Assembly: GCA_963727495.1 (NCBI GenBank)
Contig: CAVSGQ010000006.1
Location: 186,001-250,000 of the forward strand
Origin: Actinophytocola sp963727495
GTDB lineage: Bacteria > Actinomycetota > Actinomycetes > Mycobacteriales > Pseudonocardiaceae
Direction: 5' to 3'
Length of the DNA stretch: 64,000 bases
In this document: piece after piece, positions 26,533-34,958 of the stretch
How positions within the stretch are numbered: the first letter of the stretch is position 1
Layout: each line of letters opens with the position of its first letter
The notes under the pieces: model-generated
The model's database searches: none
What the model saw: only the letters and a program-made list of their open reading frames with translations
What the model was told of the DNA's origin: nothing
Made by a program: the position numbers and the translations under genes

Positions 26533-28191
26533 GTGTGGACAACTCGCCGCCTCGTGCTGCCCGGCGTGTGCCTCGCGATGACCCTCGCGGTGCTGGCGCC
26601 GCTGCTCGGGCGGGGGTTCGTGCTCGCCTACGACATGGTGTTCGCGCCGCGGCTGTACCTGCTGCCGGACGCGGTCGGGCTCGGCACGGCGCTGCCCCGC
26701 TCGGTGCCGGCCGACGCGGTCGTGGCGCTGCTGACCACCGTGCTGCCCGGCAACCTGGTCCAGCAGCTGCTGCTCGCCGCCGCGCTGTTCGCGGGGCCGC
26801 TGGGCGCCGGGCTGCTCGTGCCGGCGGAGTCGCTCGGCGTCCGCGTCGTCGCCGCGGTCACCTACGGGTGGAGCGGCTACGTCGCCGAGCGCCTGTTCAT
26901 CGGGCACTGGCCCTACCTGCTCACCTACGCCTGCCTGCCGTGGATCGCCCGCGTCGCGCTGGCGATCCGCGCCGGCGACAACCGCCTGCTCACCCGGGCG
27001 GCGGCCCTCGTCCTGGTCATGGCGCCCGCCGTGCTGACCCCGGCCGCGGGGATCCTCGCCGCCGGCACGGCGATCGTCTGCGGCGGCGCGCGCCGGGCCT
27101 GGCTCACCGCCGGGATCGCGATCGTGCTGAACGCGCCGTGGTGGGTCCCGTCGGTGCTCCACCCCGAGGGCACGCTGTCCAGCGCCGACGGCGTCGCGGC
27201 GTTCGGCGCGCGCGCCGAGAGCTGGGGCGGGGTGATCACCAGCCTGCTCGGCCTCGGCGGCATCTGGAACGCCGAGGTCGTCCCGGACAGCCGCACCAAC
27301 CCGCTCGTGCCGGTCCTCGTCCTCGCCATGACCGCGGTCGCGATCGTCGGCATGCGGCGGCTGCCGGGGCCGCTGGTCGCGCTCGGCGTCGCCGGGCTCG
27401 CCCTCGCCGCGCTCGGCGGTACCGCCGTCCTCGGCTGGGTGGTCGGGCACGTGCCCGGCGGCGGGTTGCTGCGCGACTCGCAGAAGTGGGTCGCCTGGTG
27501 GGCACTGCCGTTCGCGCTCGGGTTCGCGCTCGGCGTCCAGCGCGCGGCCACCACCCTGCGCCGGGGCCGCAGGGCCCTGCTCGTCGGCGCGGCGATCATC
27601 CCCATCGCGATGCTGCCCGACCTCGCGTGGGCGGGCTGGGGGCGCCTGCAACCCGTCGACTACCCCGCGGACTGGGCCGCGGTGCACGACATCCTGCGCG
27701 CCGACCCGCGCGGCGGTGACGTCGTCGCGCTGCCGTTCGGGACCTTCCGCCGGTACGGGTGGAACGGCGAGCGCACCCAGCTCGACCCCGCCCCCCGGTA
27801 CCTGTCCCGCACCACGGTCATCGACGACACCCTCGTCGTCGACGGCCACCCGGTCGCGGGTGAGGACGCCCGCGCGGCCGCGGTGCGGCACGTGCTCACC
27901 GACGGTGGCGACCTCACCGGGCTCGGCATCGGCTGGATCCTCGTCGAGCACGGCACCCCCGGCCGGATCGACCCGGCCGTGTTCGACCACACGTCCCGGG
28001 TCTATCAGGGGGAATGGCTCGACCTGTACCGCATCGACGGCGAGCCGGGGCCCGATCCCACCGGACGGCCACCGGTCGCTCCGGTCGTCACCGCCGACGC
28101 GTTGGCACTTGCGACGGTCACGCTCAGCCTGTTGTGGCTTGCGTTACCGACCGGTAGCCTGATGCCGTCCAGCCGCCGGACTCGGGAGTAG
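26533..28191 (+). CDS. GT-C-like envelope membrane protein, Rv0226c-like
   Basis: A 552-residue polytopic protein with about eleven hydrophobic helices and an extracellular C-terminal domain. RGFVLAYDMVFAPR in the first loop provides an aspartate where GT-C transferases need one, and LLRDSQKWVAWWALPFALGFA is a distinctive helix. Size, topology and position next to DUF2613, GT4, methyltransferase and DUF3068 genes suggest the equivalent of Mycobacterium Rv0226c. The GTG at 26533 has GAGGAGG four bases upstream. A TTA codon lies 15 codons from the end. The next gene starts two bases after its stop, so the two are cotranscribed. Confidence 0.7.
   Translation: MWTTRRLVLPGVCLAMTLAVLAPLLGRGFVLAYDMVFAPRLYLLPDAVGLGTALPRSVPADAVVALLTTVLPGNLVQQLLLAAALFAGPLGAGLLVPAESLGVRVVAAVTYGWSGYVAERLFIGHWPYLLTYACLPWIARVALAIRAGDNRLLTRAAALVLVMAPAVLTPAAGILAAGTAIVCGGARRAWLTAGIAIVLNAPWWVPSVLHPEGTLSSADGVAAFGARAESWGGVITSLLGLGGIWNAEVVPDSRTNPLVPVLVLAMTAVAIVGMRRLPGPLVALGVAGLALAALGGTAVLGWVVGHVPGGGLLRDSQKWVAWWALPFALGFALGVQRAATTLRRGRRALLVGAAIIPIAMLPDLAWAGWGRLQPVDYPADWAAVHDILRADPRGGDVVALPFGTFRRYGWNGERTQLDPAPRYLSRTTVIDDTLVVDGHPVAGEDARAAAVRHVLTDGGDLTGLGIGWILVEHGTPGRIDPAVFDHTSRVYQGEWLDLYRIDGEPGPDPTGRPPVAPVVTADALALATVTLSLLWLALPTGSLMPSSRRTRE
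28145..28156. promoter_or_regulatory. TACC-N4-GGTA inverted repeat before the DUF2613 gene
   Basis: TACC and GGTA surround GACC inside the 3' end of the GT-C-like gene, 37 bases before the DUF2613 start. It has the same arms and spacing as 14010-14021 and 30276-30287. Confidence 0.3.
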
Positions 28192-28193
28192 AC

Positions 28194-28382
28194 GTGGGAA
28201 AGCTGGTCGGCGCCATCGCATCGGTTCTGGTCGGGCTGGCGCTCGCGACGGGAGTCGCGGTCGCCGTGTCCTCGGCCTCCGCGCCGGACAAGAGCGTCAA
28301 CCTCGACGACCCCGCCGCCCCGAACAACGCCGTCGGCGGCCTGTCCGGCGACTCGGTCAACTACGGCTCGACCAACCCCTGA
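28194..28382 (+). CDS. DUF2613 small secreted protein
   Basis: A 62-residue peptide with an N-terminal hydrophobic segment (VGAIASVLVGLALATGVAVAV) and a short polar tail (APNNAVGGLSGDSVNYGSTNP). It matches the DUF2613 family, whose Mycobacterium member Rv0236A also lies beside aftD. A GGGAG site sits five bases before the GTG. It probably spans or is anchored in the membrane, with the tail outside. Function unknown; the conserved association with AftD suggests a role in arabinan assembly. Confidence 0.8.
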   Translation: MGKLVGAIASVLVGLALATGVAVAVSSASAPDKSVNLDDPAAPNNAVGGLSGDSVNYGSTNP

Positions 28383-28403
28383 TCACGAACCCCTGATCAC
28401 GAA
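28376..28403. repeat. exact 14-bp tandem duplication at convergent stop codons
   Basis: CCCCTGATCACGAA is present twice in a row (28376-28389 and 28390-28403). The TGATCA palindrome in the first copy provides the stop codon of the DUF2613 gene on one strand and of the methyltransferase on the other. Because 14 is not a multiple of three, the duplication changes the C-terminal frame of the methyltransferase. Confidence 0.8.
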
Positions 28404-29114
28404 CCGCGTCGACCGCCAGTGGGTCTCGCGGGCGTCCACCGTGCGCGTCGCGACCACCGAACCTCCCGCGGCCTCCACCACCGACCGCAGCCGCGACGGC
28501 GCGTACCGGGTCATCCGCATCGGCGCCGGGTAGCGCAGCACGACCCGCTGCGCCAGGCGGATCAGCCACCCCGGCGCCAGCCGCCACACCGTGCCCTTGA
28601 ACGTCCACAGCGGACGGGTCGTGCACTGCAGCAGTGCCACCCCGTCCGGCGCCAGCACCCGCACGAACTCCGCCAGGTAACCGTCGATCAGCCGCGCCGG
28701 CAGGTGCTGCAGCACGAGCTCGGAGTACACCAGGTCGAACGAGCCCGGCTCGAACCGGCCGAGGTCCTGGCTCTCGTTGAGCACGAACGTGCAGCGGCCG
28801 GCGGCGTCCAGCCGCCGCGCCGCCTCCAGCATCGGCGGCGACACGTCCACCCCGACCACCTCGTCGGCGTGCTCGGCCAGGGCCTGCGACAGCCGGCCCG
28901 CCCCGCAGCCGAAATCCAGCACTCGGCCCCACCGCGGGCCCACCCCCAGCCCGGACAGCCACGCAACGGACGCCGCGACGTCCTCGCGGCCGGTCCGCAG
29001 GAACCCCTCGGGATCCCAGCGGCCGCCGCGCTTGTCCGCGGCGACGTACACCGCCCACAACGGGTCCGGTTCGCCGAGCCGGACCCAGTCGCGCCGCACG
29101 TGGTCGAAGCTCAC
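28383..29114 (-). CDS. class I SAM-dependent methyltransferase
   Basis: A 243-residue Methyltransf_11-type enzyme with VLDFGCGAGRLSQALAEHADEVVGVDVSPPML as motifs I and II and FDLVYSELVLQHLPARLIDGYL as the core strand. The GTG at 29114 is chosen since the longer reading covers an antisense stretch of the GT4 gene. It lies between DUF2613 and the GT4 glycosyltransferase, 20 bases after the latter's stop on the same strand, so the two form an operon that may methylate a wall glycan. The C-terminal residues follow from the 14-bp duplication. Confidence 0.8.
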   Translation of the reverse strand: MSFDHVRRDWVRLGEPDPLWAVYVAADKRGGRWDPEGFLRTGREDVAASVAWLSGLGVGPRWGRVLDFGCGAGRLSQALAEHADEVVGVDVSPPMLEAARRLDAAGRCTFVLNESQDLGRFEPGSFDLVYSELVLQHLPARLIDGYLAEFVRVLAPDGVALLQCTTRPLWTFKGTVWRLAPGWLIRLAQRVVLRYPAPMRMTRYAPSRLRSVVEAAGGSVVATRTVDARETHWRSTRFVIRGS

Positions 29115-29134
29115 GCGCGGTATTAAACCCCGTA

Positions 29135-30247
29135 CTACGCCCGCAGGGTCTCCACGAGCACCGCCTCGAGCTCGGCCACGCTGCGCTCCCACGCGAACGT
29201 GCCGGCCCGGTCCCGACCCGCGTCGCCCATCGCCGCGCGCGCCGAGGAGTCGGTGAGCAGCCGGTCCACGTGCGCGGCCAGATCGTCGAAGTCGTCGGCC
29301 AGCAGGCCCGTCTCCGAGTCCACAATGGACTCCGCAACGCCGCCCGCGCGGCGGTAGGCCACCGAGGGAACGCCGTGCGCGGCGGCCTCCATGATCGCGA
29401 TGCCCCAGCCCTCCTTGACCGACGGGCACAGGTGCACCCAGGCACGGGCGAGGATCTCGTGCTTGTCCTGCTCGTCGACGAAGCCGTGCAGCGTGACCCG
29501 GTCCGCGACGTCGCGCAGGTCGACGTGGCGGCGCAGGTTCTCCAGCCACCAGCCTTGGCCGACCACCTCCAGGCGCAGCTTCGGCCACCGCTGCGCGAGC
29601 CGCGCCACGACGTCCACCGCGTGCTCCACCCGCTTGTGCGGCACCACCCGGCCGACCACGACCAGCGTCGGGTCCCGGTCACGCTCGGCGTGCACCGGCG
29701 GCGGGTCGTCGAGCCCGTTGCGGATCACCGTGGTCCGCGCGGTCGCGACGCCGAGCCCGGCCAGCTCGCGGCGGGTCTCGTCGGAGACCGTGAGGTAGCG
29801 GCACCGCCGGTAGAGCACCGGGGCGAGCCGCGACTCGATCCACCAGCCGATCCGGCCCAGCAGCGGGCCGACGACGGCCGGCCACTGCTCGCGGTGCACG
29901 TGGTGCACCAGCACCAGCACCGGGCAGCGGGCCACCAGCGGGGAGAAGAAGGGCATGCCGGCCTGCACGTCCACCACGACGTCCGGGCGCAGCCGCAGCA
30001 CCGCGAGCAACGCCCACAGGTACACGCCGAACCGGCCGCCCCGCCGACGGAAGCGCACGCCCCCGACCACCTCGTCGGCCGGTGCGTTGACGTGCGCCGC
30101 GCACTGGATGGTCACCCGGAAGCCGCGCCGCGCGAGGCCCTCGGCCATCCGCTCGACGTAGCGCTCGGACCCCCCGCCCTCGGGGTGCTTGGTGTCGCGC
30201 CAGTTGACGAACAGCACCGCGGGACGGGTGTCGAGTTCGCGGCCCAT
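29135..30247 (-). CDS. GT4 family glycosyltransferase, Rv0225-like
   Basis: A 370-residue GT-B retaining transferase. The N-terminal domain opens with LFVNWRDTKHPEGGGSERYVERMAEGL (glycine-rich acceptor loop), and the C-terminal domain holds VVGRVVPHKRVEHAVDVVARL and the EX7E nucleotide-sugar motif EGWGIAIMEAAAHGVP. It matches Rv0225 in type and neighbourhood: a Rv0224c-like methyltransferase is divergent from it across a 76-base gap with a palindrome. It probably transfers a hexose from a nucleotide sugar at the cytoplasmic face during envelope glycan synthesis. Confidence 0.82.
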   Translation of the reverse strand: MGRELDTRPAVLFVNWRDTKHPEGGGSERYVERMAEGLARRGFRVTIQCAAHVNAPADEVVGGVRFRRRGGRFGVYLWALLAVLRLRPDVVVDVQAGMPFFSPLVARCPVLVLVHHVHREQWPAVVGPLLGRIGWWIESRLAPVLYRRCRYLTVSDETRRELAGLGVATARTTVIRNGLDDPPPVHAERDRDPTLVVVGRVVPHKRVEHAVDVVARLAQRWPKLRLEVVGQGWWLENLRRHVDLRDVADRVTLHGFVDEQDKHEILARAWVHLCPSVKEGWGIAIMEAAAHGVPSVAYRRAGGVAESIVDSETGLLADDFDDLAAHVDRLLTDSSARAAMGDAGRDRAGTFAWERSVAELEAVLVETLRA

Positions 30248-30275
30248 GAAATCTCCGCATCGCAGGGTGATAGGT

Positions 30276-30287
30276 TACCGGCCGGTA
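30276..30287. promoter_or_regulatory. 12-bp palindrome TACCGGCCGGTA between divergent envelope genes
   Basis: A perfect palindrome lies in the 76-base intergenic space between the GT4 gene (minus) and the Rv0224c-like gene (plus), well placed to control both. It has the TACC-N4-GGTA form seen at two other places in the window. Confidence 0.4.
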
Positions 30288-30323
30288 CAGTGGACCAAAA
30301 GAATCACGAAAGCGATACCCCCA

Positions 30324-31082
30324 ATGGTAGGTAGCGGAACACGAACCGATTCAGAAAACGCACGAGCGGCAACTTTGGGTAGATCGGTGCGTTTGTTCCG
30401 CGCGTTCCTGAAAGAGCAGTCCGACCCGGATCACTTCTACCAGATCCTGGCCGCGGACTCGGTCACCCAGATTTCCGGTTTCGCACCACTCGACGGTCGG
30501 CTGATCCTCGACGTCGGCGGTGGGCCCGGCTATTTCGCGGACAGTTTCCGGGCTGCCGGCGGGTGCTACTTCGGCATCGACCCGGACGTCGGCGAACTGT
30601 CCGCACGGGGTGAGCCCGTGGCCGGCATGGTGCGCGCCAGCGGCACGGAACTCCCTGTTCAGACCGGTTCTGTGGACATCTGCTACTCCTCGAACGTGCT
30701 CGAGCACGTGGCCGACCCGGCGGCCATGCTCGCCGAGATGGTGCGGGTGACGAGGCCCGGCGGAACCATTTTCGCGTCGTTCACGCCGTGGTTCTCGCCA
30801 TGGGGAGGGCATGAGACCGCGCCCTGGCATTTCCTGGGCGGTCACTATGCGCGACGCCGATTCCTCCGGCGTAACGGACACGAACCGAAAAACCGATTCG
30901 GGGAAAGCCTGTTCGCTTTTCGGGTGGGCACGGCGATCCGCTGGGCGCGCCGTTGCAAAAAAGCGAGAATGGTGCGCGCCCTGCCGCGTTACCACCCGTG
31001 GTGGGCCACCTGGATCGTGCACGTCCCGATTCTTCGGGAATTCGCCTCCTGGAATGTGGTGCTCGTGCTCAGAAAGGTCTGA
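30324..31082 (+). CDS. SAM-dependent methyltransferase, Rv0224c-like
   Basis: A 252-residue methyltransferase with LILDVGGGPGYFADSFRAAG as motif I and VDICYSSNVLEHVADPAAMLAEMVRVTRPGG downstream. ATLGRSVRLFRAFLKEQSDPDHFY near the start and GGHYARRRFLRRNGHEPKN plus YHPWWATWIVHVPILREF near the end are features I associate with Mycobacterium Rv0224c, a methyltransferase important for growth there. The start region is AT-richer than its surroundings. It is divergent from GT4 and convergent with DUF3068, keeping the Rv0224c-Rv0227c gene set together. Confidence 0.83.
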   Translation: MVGSGTRTDSENARAATLGRSVRLFRAFLKEQSDPDHFYQILAADSVTQISGFAPLDGRLILDVGGGPGYFADSFRAAGGCYFGIDPDVGELSARGEPVAGMVRASGTELPVQTGSVDICYSSNVLEHVADPAAMLAEMVRVTRPGGTIFASFTPWFSPWGGHETAPWHFLGGHYARRRFLRRNGHEPKNRFGESLFAFRVGTAIRWARRCKKARMVRALPRYHPWWATWIVHVPILREFASWNVVLVLRKV

Positions 31083-31090
31083 GCAGGAGG

Positions 31091-32131
31091 TCATCTGGCC
31101 GCGGCGCCCGCCGGCTGGCGGCGCAGCGGCGGCGCCGCGCCGAACCGGCCACCCTGCTGGTTGCCGATGAGCAGCAGCAGCAGACCGACGACGATCAGCA
31201 GGCCGCCGCCGATCCACATGGCGATCGGCCACGTGGTCAGCAGGCTCAGCTTGGACTTGTTGTCCTCGGCCTTGGTGACGTTGTCGTTGATCGTGGCGTC
31301 GTTGAACCGCAGCGTGCCGTCGAAGACCGTGGTGCCCTGGCCGGGCTCCTGGCCGCCGGTGAGCAGTTCCTGCTTGCCCTGCTCCTGGCCGACGATGATG
31401 ATCCCGGTCTCCGGCTCGACCCACACGGTCCGCTTGACCTGGTAGTACAGGTCGGCGGTGACGCTCGGCTGGTCGTCCTCGCCGATGAGGGAGCCGGGCA
31501 CCTCCCGCTCGCCGATCTTCGTCGGCTGCACGTCCATCACGAACCGGTAGGTGTCCAGGCCCTGGATGGCTTCCTCGCCGTCGAAGTGCGCGGTCACCGC
31601 CTTGTGCACGGACAGGTCGTAGAAGGGGTAGTCGCGCTGCTCGGTGCCGAACGGGAACTTGAAGGACAGCCCGGGCTGCTGGACCGTGTTGCGGTCCGCG
31701 GTGACCCGCTTGCCCTGCTCCTGCTCGATGTACTGGCCCTCACAGGGCACGACCGCCTCGTTGGTGTGCCGGTCCAGGCACAGCGCGCGCACCGACGCGT
31801 CGACCACGGTGTCGGTCGCGTCGTCGGTGGTCTTGATCGCCTCGACGTACACCGCGACGTCGCCGTCCTCCTGGACCTCCGGCTGGGTCAGGTCGCCGGT
31901 GACGTAGGTGGTCGAGGTCAGGCTGAGGTTGGTGCGGATCTCCGGCGACGGGGCGCCGTCGACCGTGCGCACGATGAGCGCGGTGATCCCGGTGCCCTGC
32001 GCGACCGACGTGGACTCGTTGTCCAGCGGGATCTTCGCGAGCTGCGGGTATGCGTAGAAGCGCAGCAGCAGGCCGAGCGCAACAGCGAACACCCCGAGTC
32101 CCAACAGGATGAAACTGACGATGCGGCGCAA
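31091..32131 (-). CDS. DUF3068 membrane protein, Rv0227c-like
   Basis: A 346-residue protein with one N-terminal helix (IVSFILLGLGVFAVALGLLLRFY), a large extracellular beta-rich domain, and a second helix near the end (TTWPIAMWIGGGLLIVVGLLLLLIG). This is the DUF3068 architecture. The TTG at 32131 is favoured because AGGAGG lies five bases upstream; a GTG at 32164 would add 11 residues without a ribosome-binding site. It is found with Rv0224c-Rv0226c homologues and is likely part of envelope assembly, though no biochemical role is known to me. Confidence 0.78.
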   Translation of the reverse strand: MRRIVSFILLGLGVFAVALGLLLRFYAYPQLAKIPLDNESTSVAQGTGITALIVRTVDGAPSPEIRTNLSLTSTTYVTGDLTQPEVQEDGDVAVYVEAIKTTDDATDTVVDASVRALCLDRHTNEAVVPCEGQYIEQEQGKRVTADRNTVQQPGLSFKFPFGTEQRDYPFYDLSVHKAVTAHFDGEEAIQGLDTYRFVMDVQPTKIGEREVPGSLIGEDDQPSVTADLYYQVKRTVWVEPETGIIIVGQEQGKQELLTGGQEPGQGTTVFDGTLRFNDATINDNVTKAEDNKSKLSLLTTWPIAMWIGGGLLIVVGLLLLLIGNQQGGRFGAAPPLRRQPAGAAAR

Positions 32132-32221
32132 CGGGCCTCCTCGATGAGGTGCGACGGCAGTCACAGTGTGGCCGATAAATTACCCGACAGTAACCTGTGC
32201 GCAAGACCCAATTCGAACAGG

Positions 32222-32257
32222 CGGCCATATGGCGCAAGCGCTTGCGCCATATGGCCG
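32222..32257. repeat. perfect 36-bp palindrome
   Basis: Both halves of 18 bases are exact reverse complements with no loop. Each outer arm contains the smaller palindrome GCCATATGGC, and the centre is CGCAAGCGCTTGCG. It lies between the divergent DUF3068 and phosphopantetheinyl transferase genes, just before the ribosome-binding site of the latter. It could be an operator, a cruciform-forming site or a dispersed repeat. Confidence 0.9.
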
Positions 32258-32275
32258 AAACCGGAGGGTGGTCAT

Positions 32276-33028
32276 GTGCCGCGAAACGGCAGCGGCGAAG
32301 ATCTGACCATGCGCTGCGACGTCTGGTGGGCACGGCCCGCACCCGCGACCGAGCGTCTGCTGGGCATGCTCGACGAGGTCGAACGCGAACGGTACGGCAA
32401 CTACCGGCTGGAGATCGACAAGCTGCGCTTCCTCACCGGCCGCACGCTGATCCGCGCACTCGCCGGCCGGCGGCTCGGCGTCGAGCCGGAGCGGGTCGTG
32501 CTGGACAGCAGCTGCTACGGCTGCGGCAAGCCGCACGGCAAGCCGCGGGTGGTCGCCGGCTCGCCGCACGTCACCGCGCCCGAGGTGTCGATCTCGCACT
32601 CCGGCTCGCTGGTCGCCCTCGCGGTCGTCGACGGCCCGCCGGTGGGCATCGACGTGGAGCAGATCCGCGCAGCGGAGGTCGACGAGCTCGCGCGCATCAT
32701 GTTCTCGGCCAGCGAGCGCGAGTCGTTCGAGGCCCTGCCCGACTCCGACCGGCGGGGCGCGTTCTTCACCTACTGGGCCCGCAAGGAGGCGGTGGTCAAG
32801 GCGACTGGCAAGGGCATGTCGATCGTGATGAGCCGGTTCACGCTCTCCGCCCACGACGACCCGCCCCGGGTGCTGGGCTCCGAGTCGTCCGAAGTGGACC
32901 CCGCTCGGGTGCACATGGCCGACCTGTCCCCCGGCCACGACTACCGCGCGAGCGTCGCGGTCATCGGCGGCGAGCCGCTCGCGGTCACCGAGCGGGACGC
33001 GGAGGACCTGATCACCGCGCTCGGCTAG
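32276..33028 (+). CDS. Sfp-type 4'-phosphopantetheinyl transferase
   Basis: A 250-residue transferase with the two signatures of the Sfp group: GIDVEQI (D126, E128) and WARKEAVVKATGKG at 167-180 (E171), which bind magnesium and CoA. It converts apo carrier proteins to holo forms, in secondary metabolism and probably for the ACP at 2.2 kb. The GTG at 32276 has a GGAGGG site; an ATG at 32309 gives a 239-residue version starting MRCDVWW, which is closer to many relatives but lacks a clear ribosome-binding site. Its stop overlaps that of the convergent isochorismate synthase. Confidence 0.85.
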   Translation: MPRNGSGEDLTMRCDVWWARPAPATERLLGMLDEVERERYGNYRLEIDKLRFLTGRTLIRALAGRRLGVEPERVVLDSSCYGCGKPHGKPRVVAGSPHVTAPEVSISHSGSLVALAVVDGPPVGIDVEQIRAAEVDELARIMFSASERESFEALPDSDRRGAFFTYWARKEAVVKATGKGMSIVMSRFTLSAHDDPPRVLGSESSEVDPARVHMADLSPGHDYRASVAVIGGEPLAVTERDAEDLITALG

Positions 33029-34219
33029 GCGGTGCCGGTCAGGCCGGCACGGCCGCTACGCACCAGGTGCCATGCGCCGAGCAGCGTGCGGAACTTCGCG
33101 GTCGTCTCCGCCAGCTCCAGGTCCGGCCGCGAGGCGGGCATGATGCCGGCGCCGGAGTACAGGGTCAGCGTCGAGCCCGGCTCCGCCGCCGCGGCCGCCG
33201 GCTCGGCGATCTCCGCGCAGCGGATCGCCACGACCCACTGGCCGTCGCCGTCGGCGTCGCTCCAGCCGATCGCCCCGGCGTAGAAGCCGCGGTCGAACGG
33301 CTCCAGCTCGGCGATGGTGGCCTTCGCGCGGCCGAACGGGGGTGCCGCACACCGCGGGCGTCGGGTGCAGCGCGCACGCGAGCCGCAGCGAGGAGATGCC
33401 CGGGTCGGCCAGCTCGCCGGTGATCCGGGTGGACAGGTGCCACACCGCGGACGTGCGGATCAGCGACGGCGCGTCCGGAACGGTCAGCGACCGGCAGAAC
33501 GGCGCCAACGCCTCGACGACCGAGTCGACGACCACCCGGTGCTCCTCGCGGTCCTTCGCCGACGCGGCCAGCGCCTCGCCGGCCAGCCGGTCCTGCTCGG
33601 GGTCGCGGTGGCGCGGCATGGAGCCGGCCAGCGGGTTGCGACGACCACCGTCTGCCCGTCCGGGACAGCAGCATCTCGGGGGTGGCGCCGACCAGCGTGC
33701 GCCGGCGTGCGCCGGCCGCGGGCAGGTCGACCGCGTAGGTGTAGCCCGAGGCGTTGTCGGCGGCCAGGTTGGTGAGCAGCGGGACTACGTCGACCTGGCC
33801 GGCCGCGTGCAGCCGCAGCGCACGGGCGAGCACGACCTTCTCCAGCTGCCGGCCTCGCAGCCGGGTGACCGCGGCGGCCACGGCGCGCTCGTAGTCCTGC
33901 GGCGCGGGCACCGGGACGGTGTCGACGACGTCGACGACGCCGGCCGGCCGGCTCGCCCGGGCCGGGCGTTCAGCGGACCGGACCAGCGCACGGACCGGGG
34001 CAGCACGACGTGCGGGGCGGGCCCGCGTCCCGTCGAAGGGAGGGCGCCGACCGCGAGCGGGCGCGTCGGAGTCGACCAGCAGCTTGGTCACCTGTGTGGC
34101 CAGCTCGTCGGGGTCGGGCTCGGTGACGACGGCCCGCACGCCGGAGGCGAGCAGACCCCGCTGCGGGGAGGTGAGCAGGAAGGAGCCGGGGCGGTAGTCC
34201 GCGATCAGCCCAGGGTCAC
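33025..34219 (-). pseudogene. isochorismate synthase (DhbC/EntC-like), several indels
   Basis: The chorismate-binding fold is readable only by switching frames: LEKVVLARALRLHAAGQVDVVPLL and LVGATPEMLLSRTG in one, MPRHRDPEQDRLAGEALAASAKDREEH and SVVEALAPFCRSL through HPTPAVCGTP in a second, and WVVAIRCAEI with LYSGAGIMPASRPDLELAETTAKF in a third. Breaks fall near 33340 (a C/G run), 33637-33650, 33960-34060 and possibly at the start. The active-site peptides survive, so the gene is probably intact in the organism. The product would turn chorismate into isochorismate for menaquinone or a siderophore; no other such gene is adjacent. Confidence 0.72.
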
Positions 34220-34319
34220 GCCCTCATCATGCCCACCGACGGGCCGCGGCAAACCCCGCCCGGCCGGGAGATTTTGAACACGTTCAGGACGTCCACGGGA
34301 CGTTCCCCGGGCACGCACG

Positions 34320-34364
34320 AGGGCCCGCCGGCGCAGGCCGGGAGATCGGCTGCCAACGGGCCCT
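34320..34364 (-). terminator. stem-loop after mIHF
   Basis: AGGGCCCG at 34320-34327 pairs with CGGGCCCT at 34357-34364. It lies 12 bases beyond the mIHF stop in the direction of transcription, and before the isochorismate synthase start. Confidence 0.55.
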
Positions 34365-34376
34365 GACCTCGCAGAA

Positions 34377-34688
34377 CTAGTTCAGCGCGTCGATCAGCGC
34401 GGAACGCTGACGCTCGCCGAGACCGGCGGCGCGCCGGTCCGGATCGATGCCGGCCTGCTCCAGCAGGGCCGCGACCTTCACCGCGCCGAGGCCGGGCACG
34501 GCCTTCAGCAGCGCGGCGACCTTCGTCTTGCCGACCGTCTTGTCGTCCTTCGCCCGGCCGAGCACCGACGCGATGGTCTGCTTACCGGACTTGATCGACG
34601 CCAACAGCTCGGACCGCGCCTTGCGCGCCTCCGCAGCCTTGGCCAGCGCCTCAGCGCGCTGCTCTGGAGTCAACGTGGGCAGAGCCAC
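34377..34688 (-). CDS. mihF: actinobacterial integration host factor mIHF
   Basis: A 103-residue basic protein with the mIHF sequence pattern: MALPTLTPEQRAEALAKAAEARKARSE, then IKSGKQTIASVLGRAKDD, KTKVAALLKAVPGLGAVKVAALLEQAGID and the arginine-rich RRAAGLGERQRSAL. It is a nucleoid-associated protein with an H2TH-like DNA-binding core, unrelated to enterobacterial IHF, needed for chromosome organisation and phage L5 integration in mycobacteria. The GTG start has an AAGGAAGG site eight bases away. A 270-base non-coding leader separates it from the divergent acyl-CoA ligase. Confidence 0.93.
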   Translation of the reverse strand: MALPTLTPEQRAEALAKAAEARKARSELLASIKSGKQTIASVLGRAKDDKTVGKTKVAALLKAVPGLGAVKVAALLEQAGIDPDRRAAGLGERQRSALIDALN

Positions 34689-34958
34689 CGTGGTGATCCT
34701 TCCTTGACTCGACTGCTGGCTGATCCGCGACCGACAACGCCCAGGTCAGACCCGGGGCTCCCCCGCGGCGCCGCCGACCAGTAAACACATCAACGACTCA
34801 GAACATACGCGCGACACGCGCATTCTTCTCGCCGAAACCGCAGGTGACCCACGTTCTGGGGGTCTGACACGCTGCGTTACCCATGTCCAGATTGACAGTT
34901 TCGGCACTACTGTTCGGTACAACCAAGACGCCACGAGTCACAGGGAGCTTGAACAGCG

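Noticed and set aside
32197..32300. Peptide PYGASACAIW encoded across the 36-bp palindrome
   Set aside because: The reading appears on both strands because the DNA is palindromic; there is no start signal or codon bias, so it is not treated as a gene.
34892..34920. TTGACA as a -35 box for the acyl-CoA ligase
   Set aside because: No acceptable -10 hexamer lies 16-19 bases downstream, so I do not list it as a promoter.
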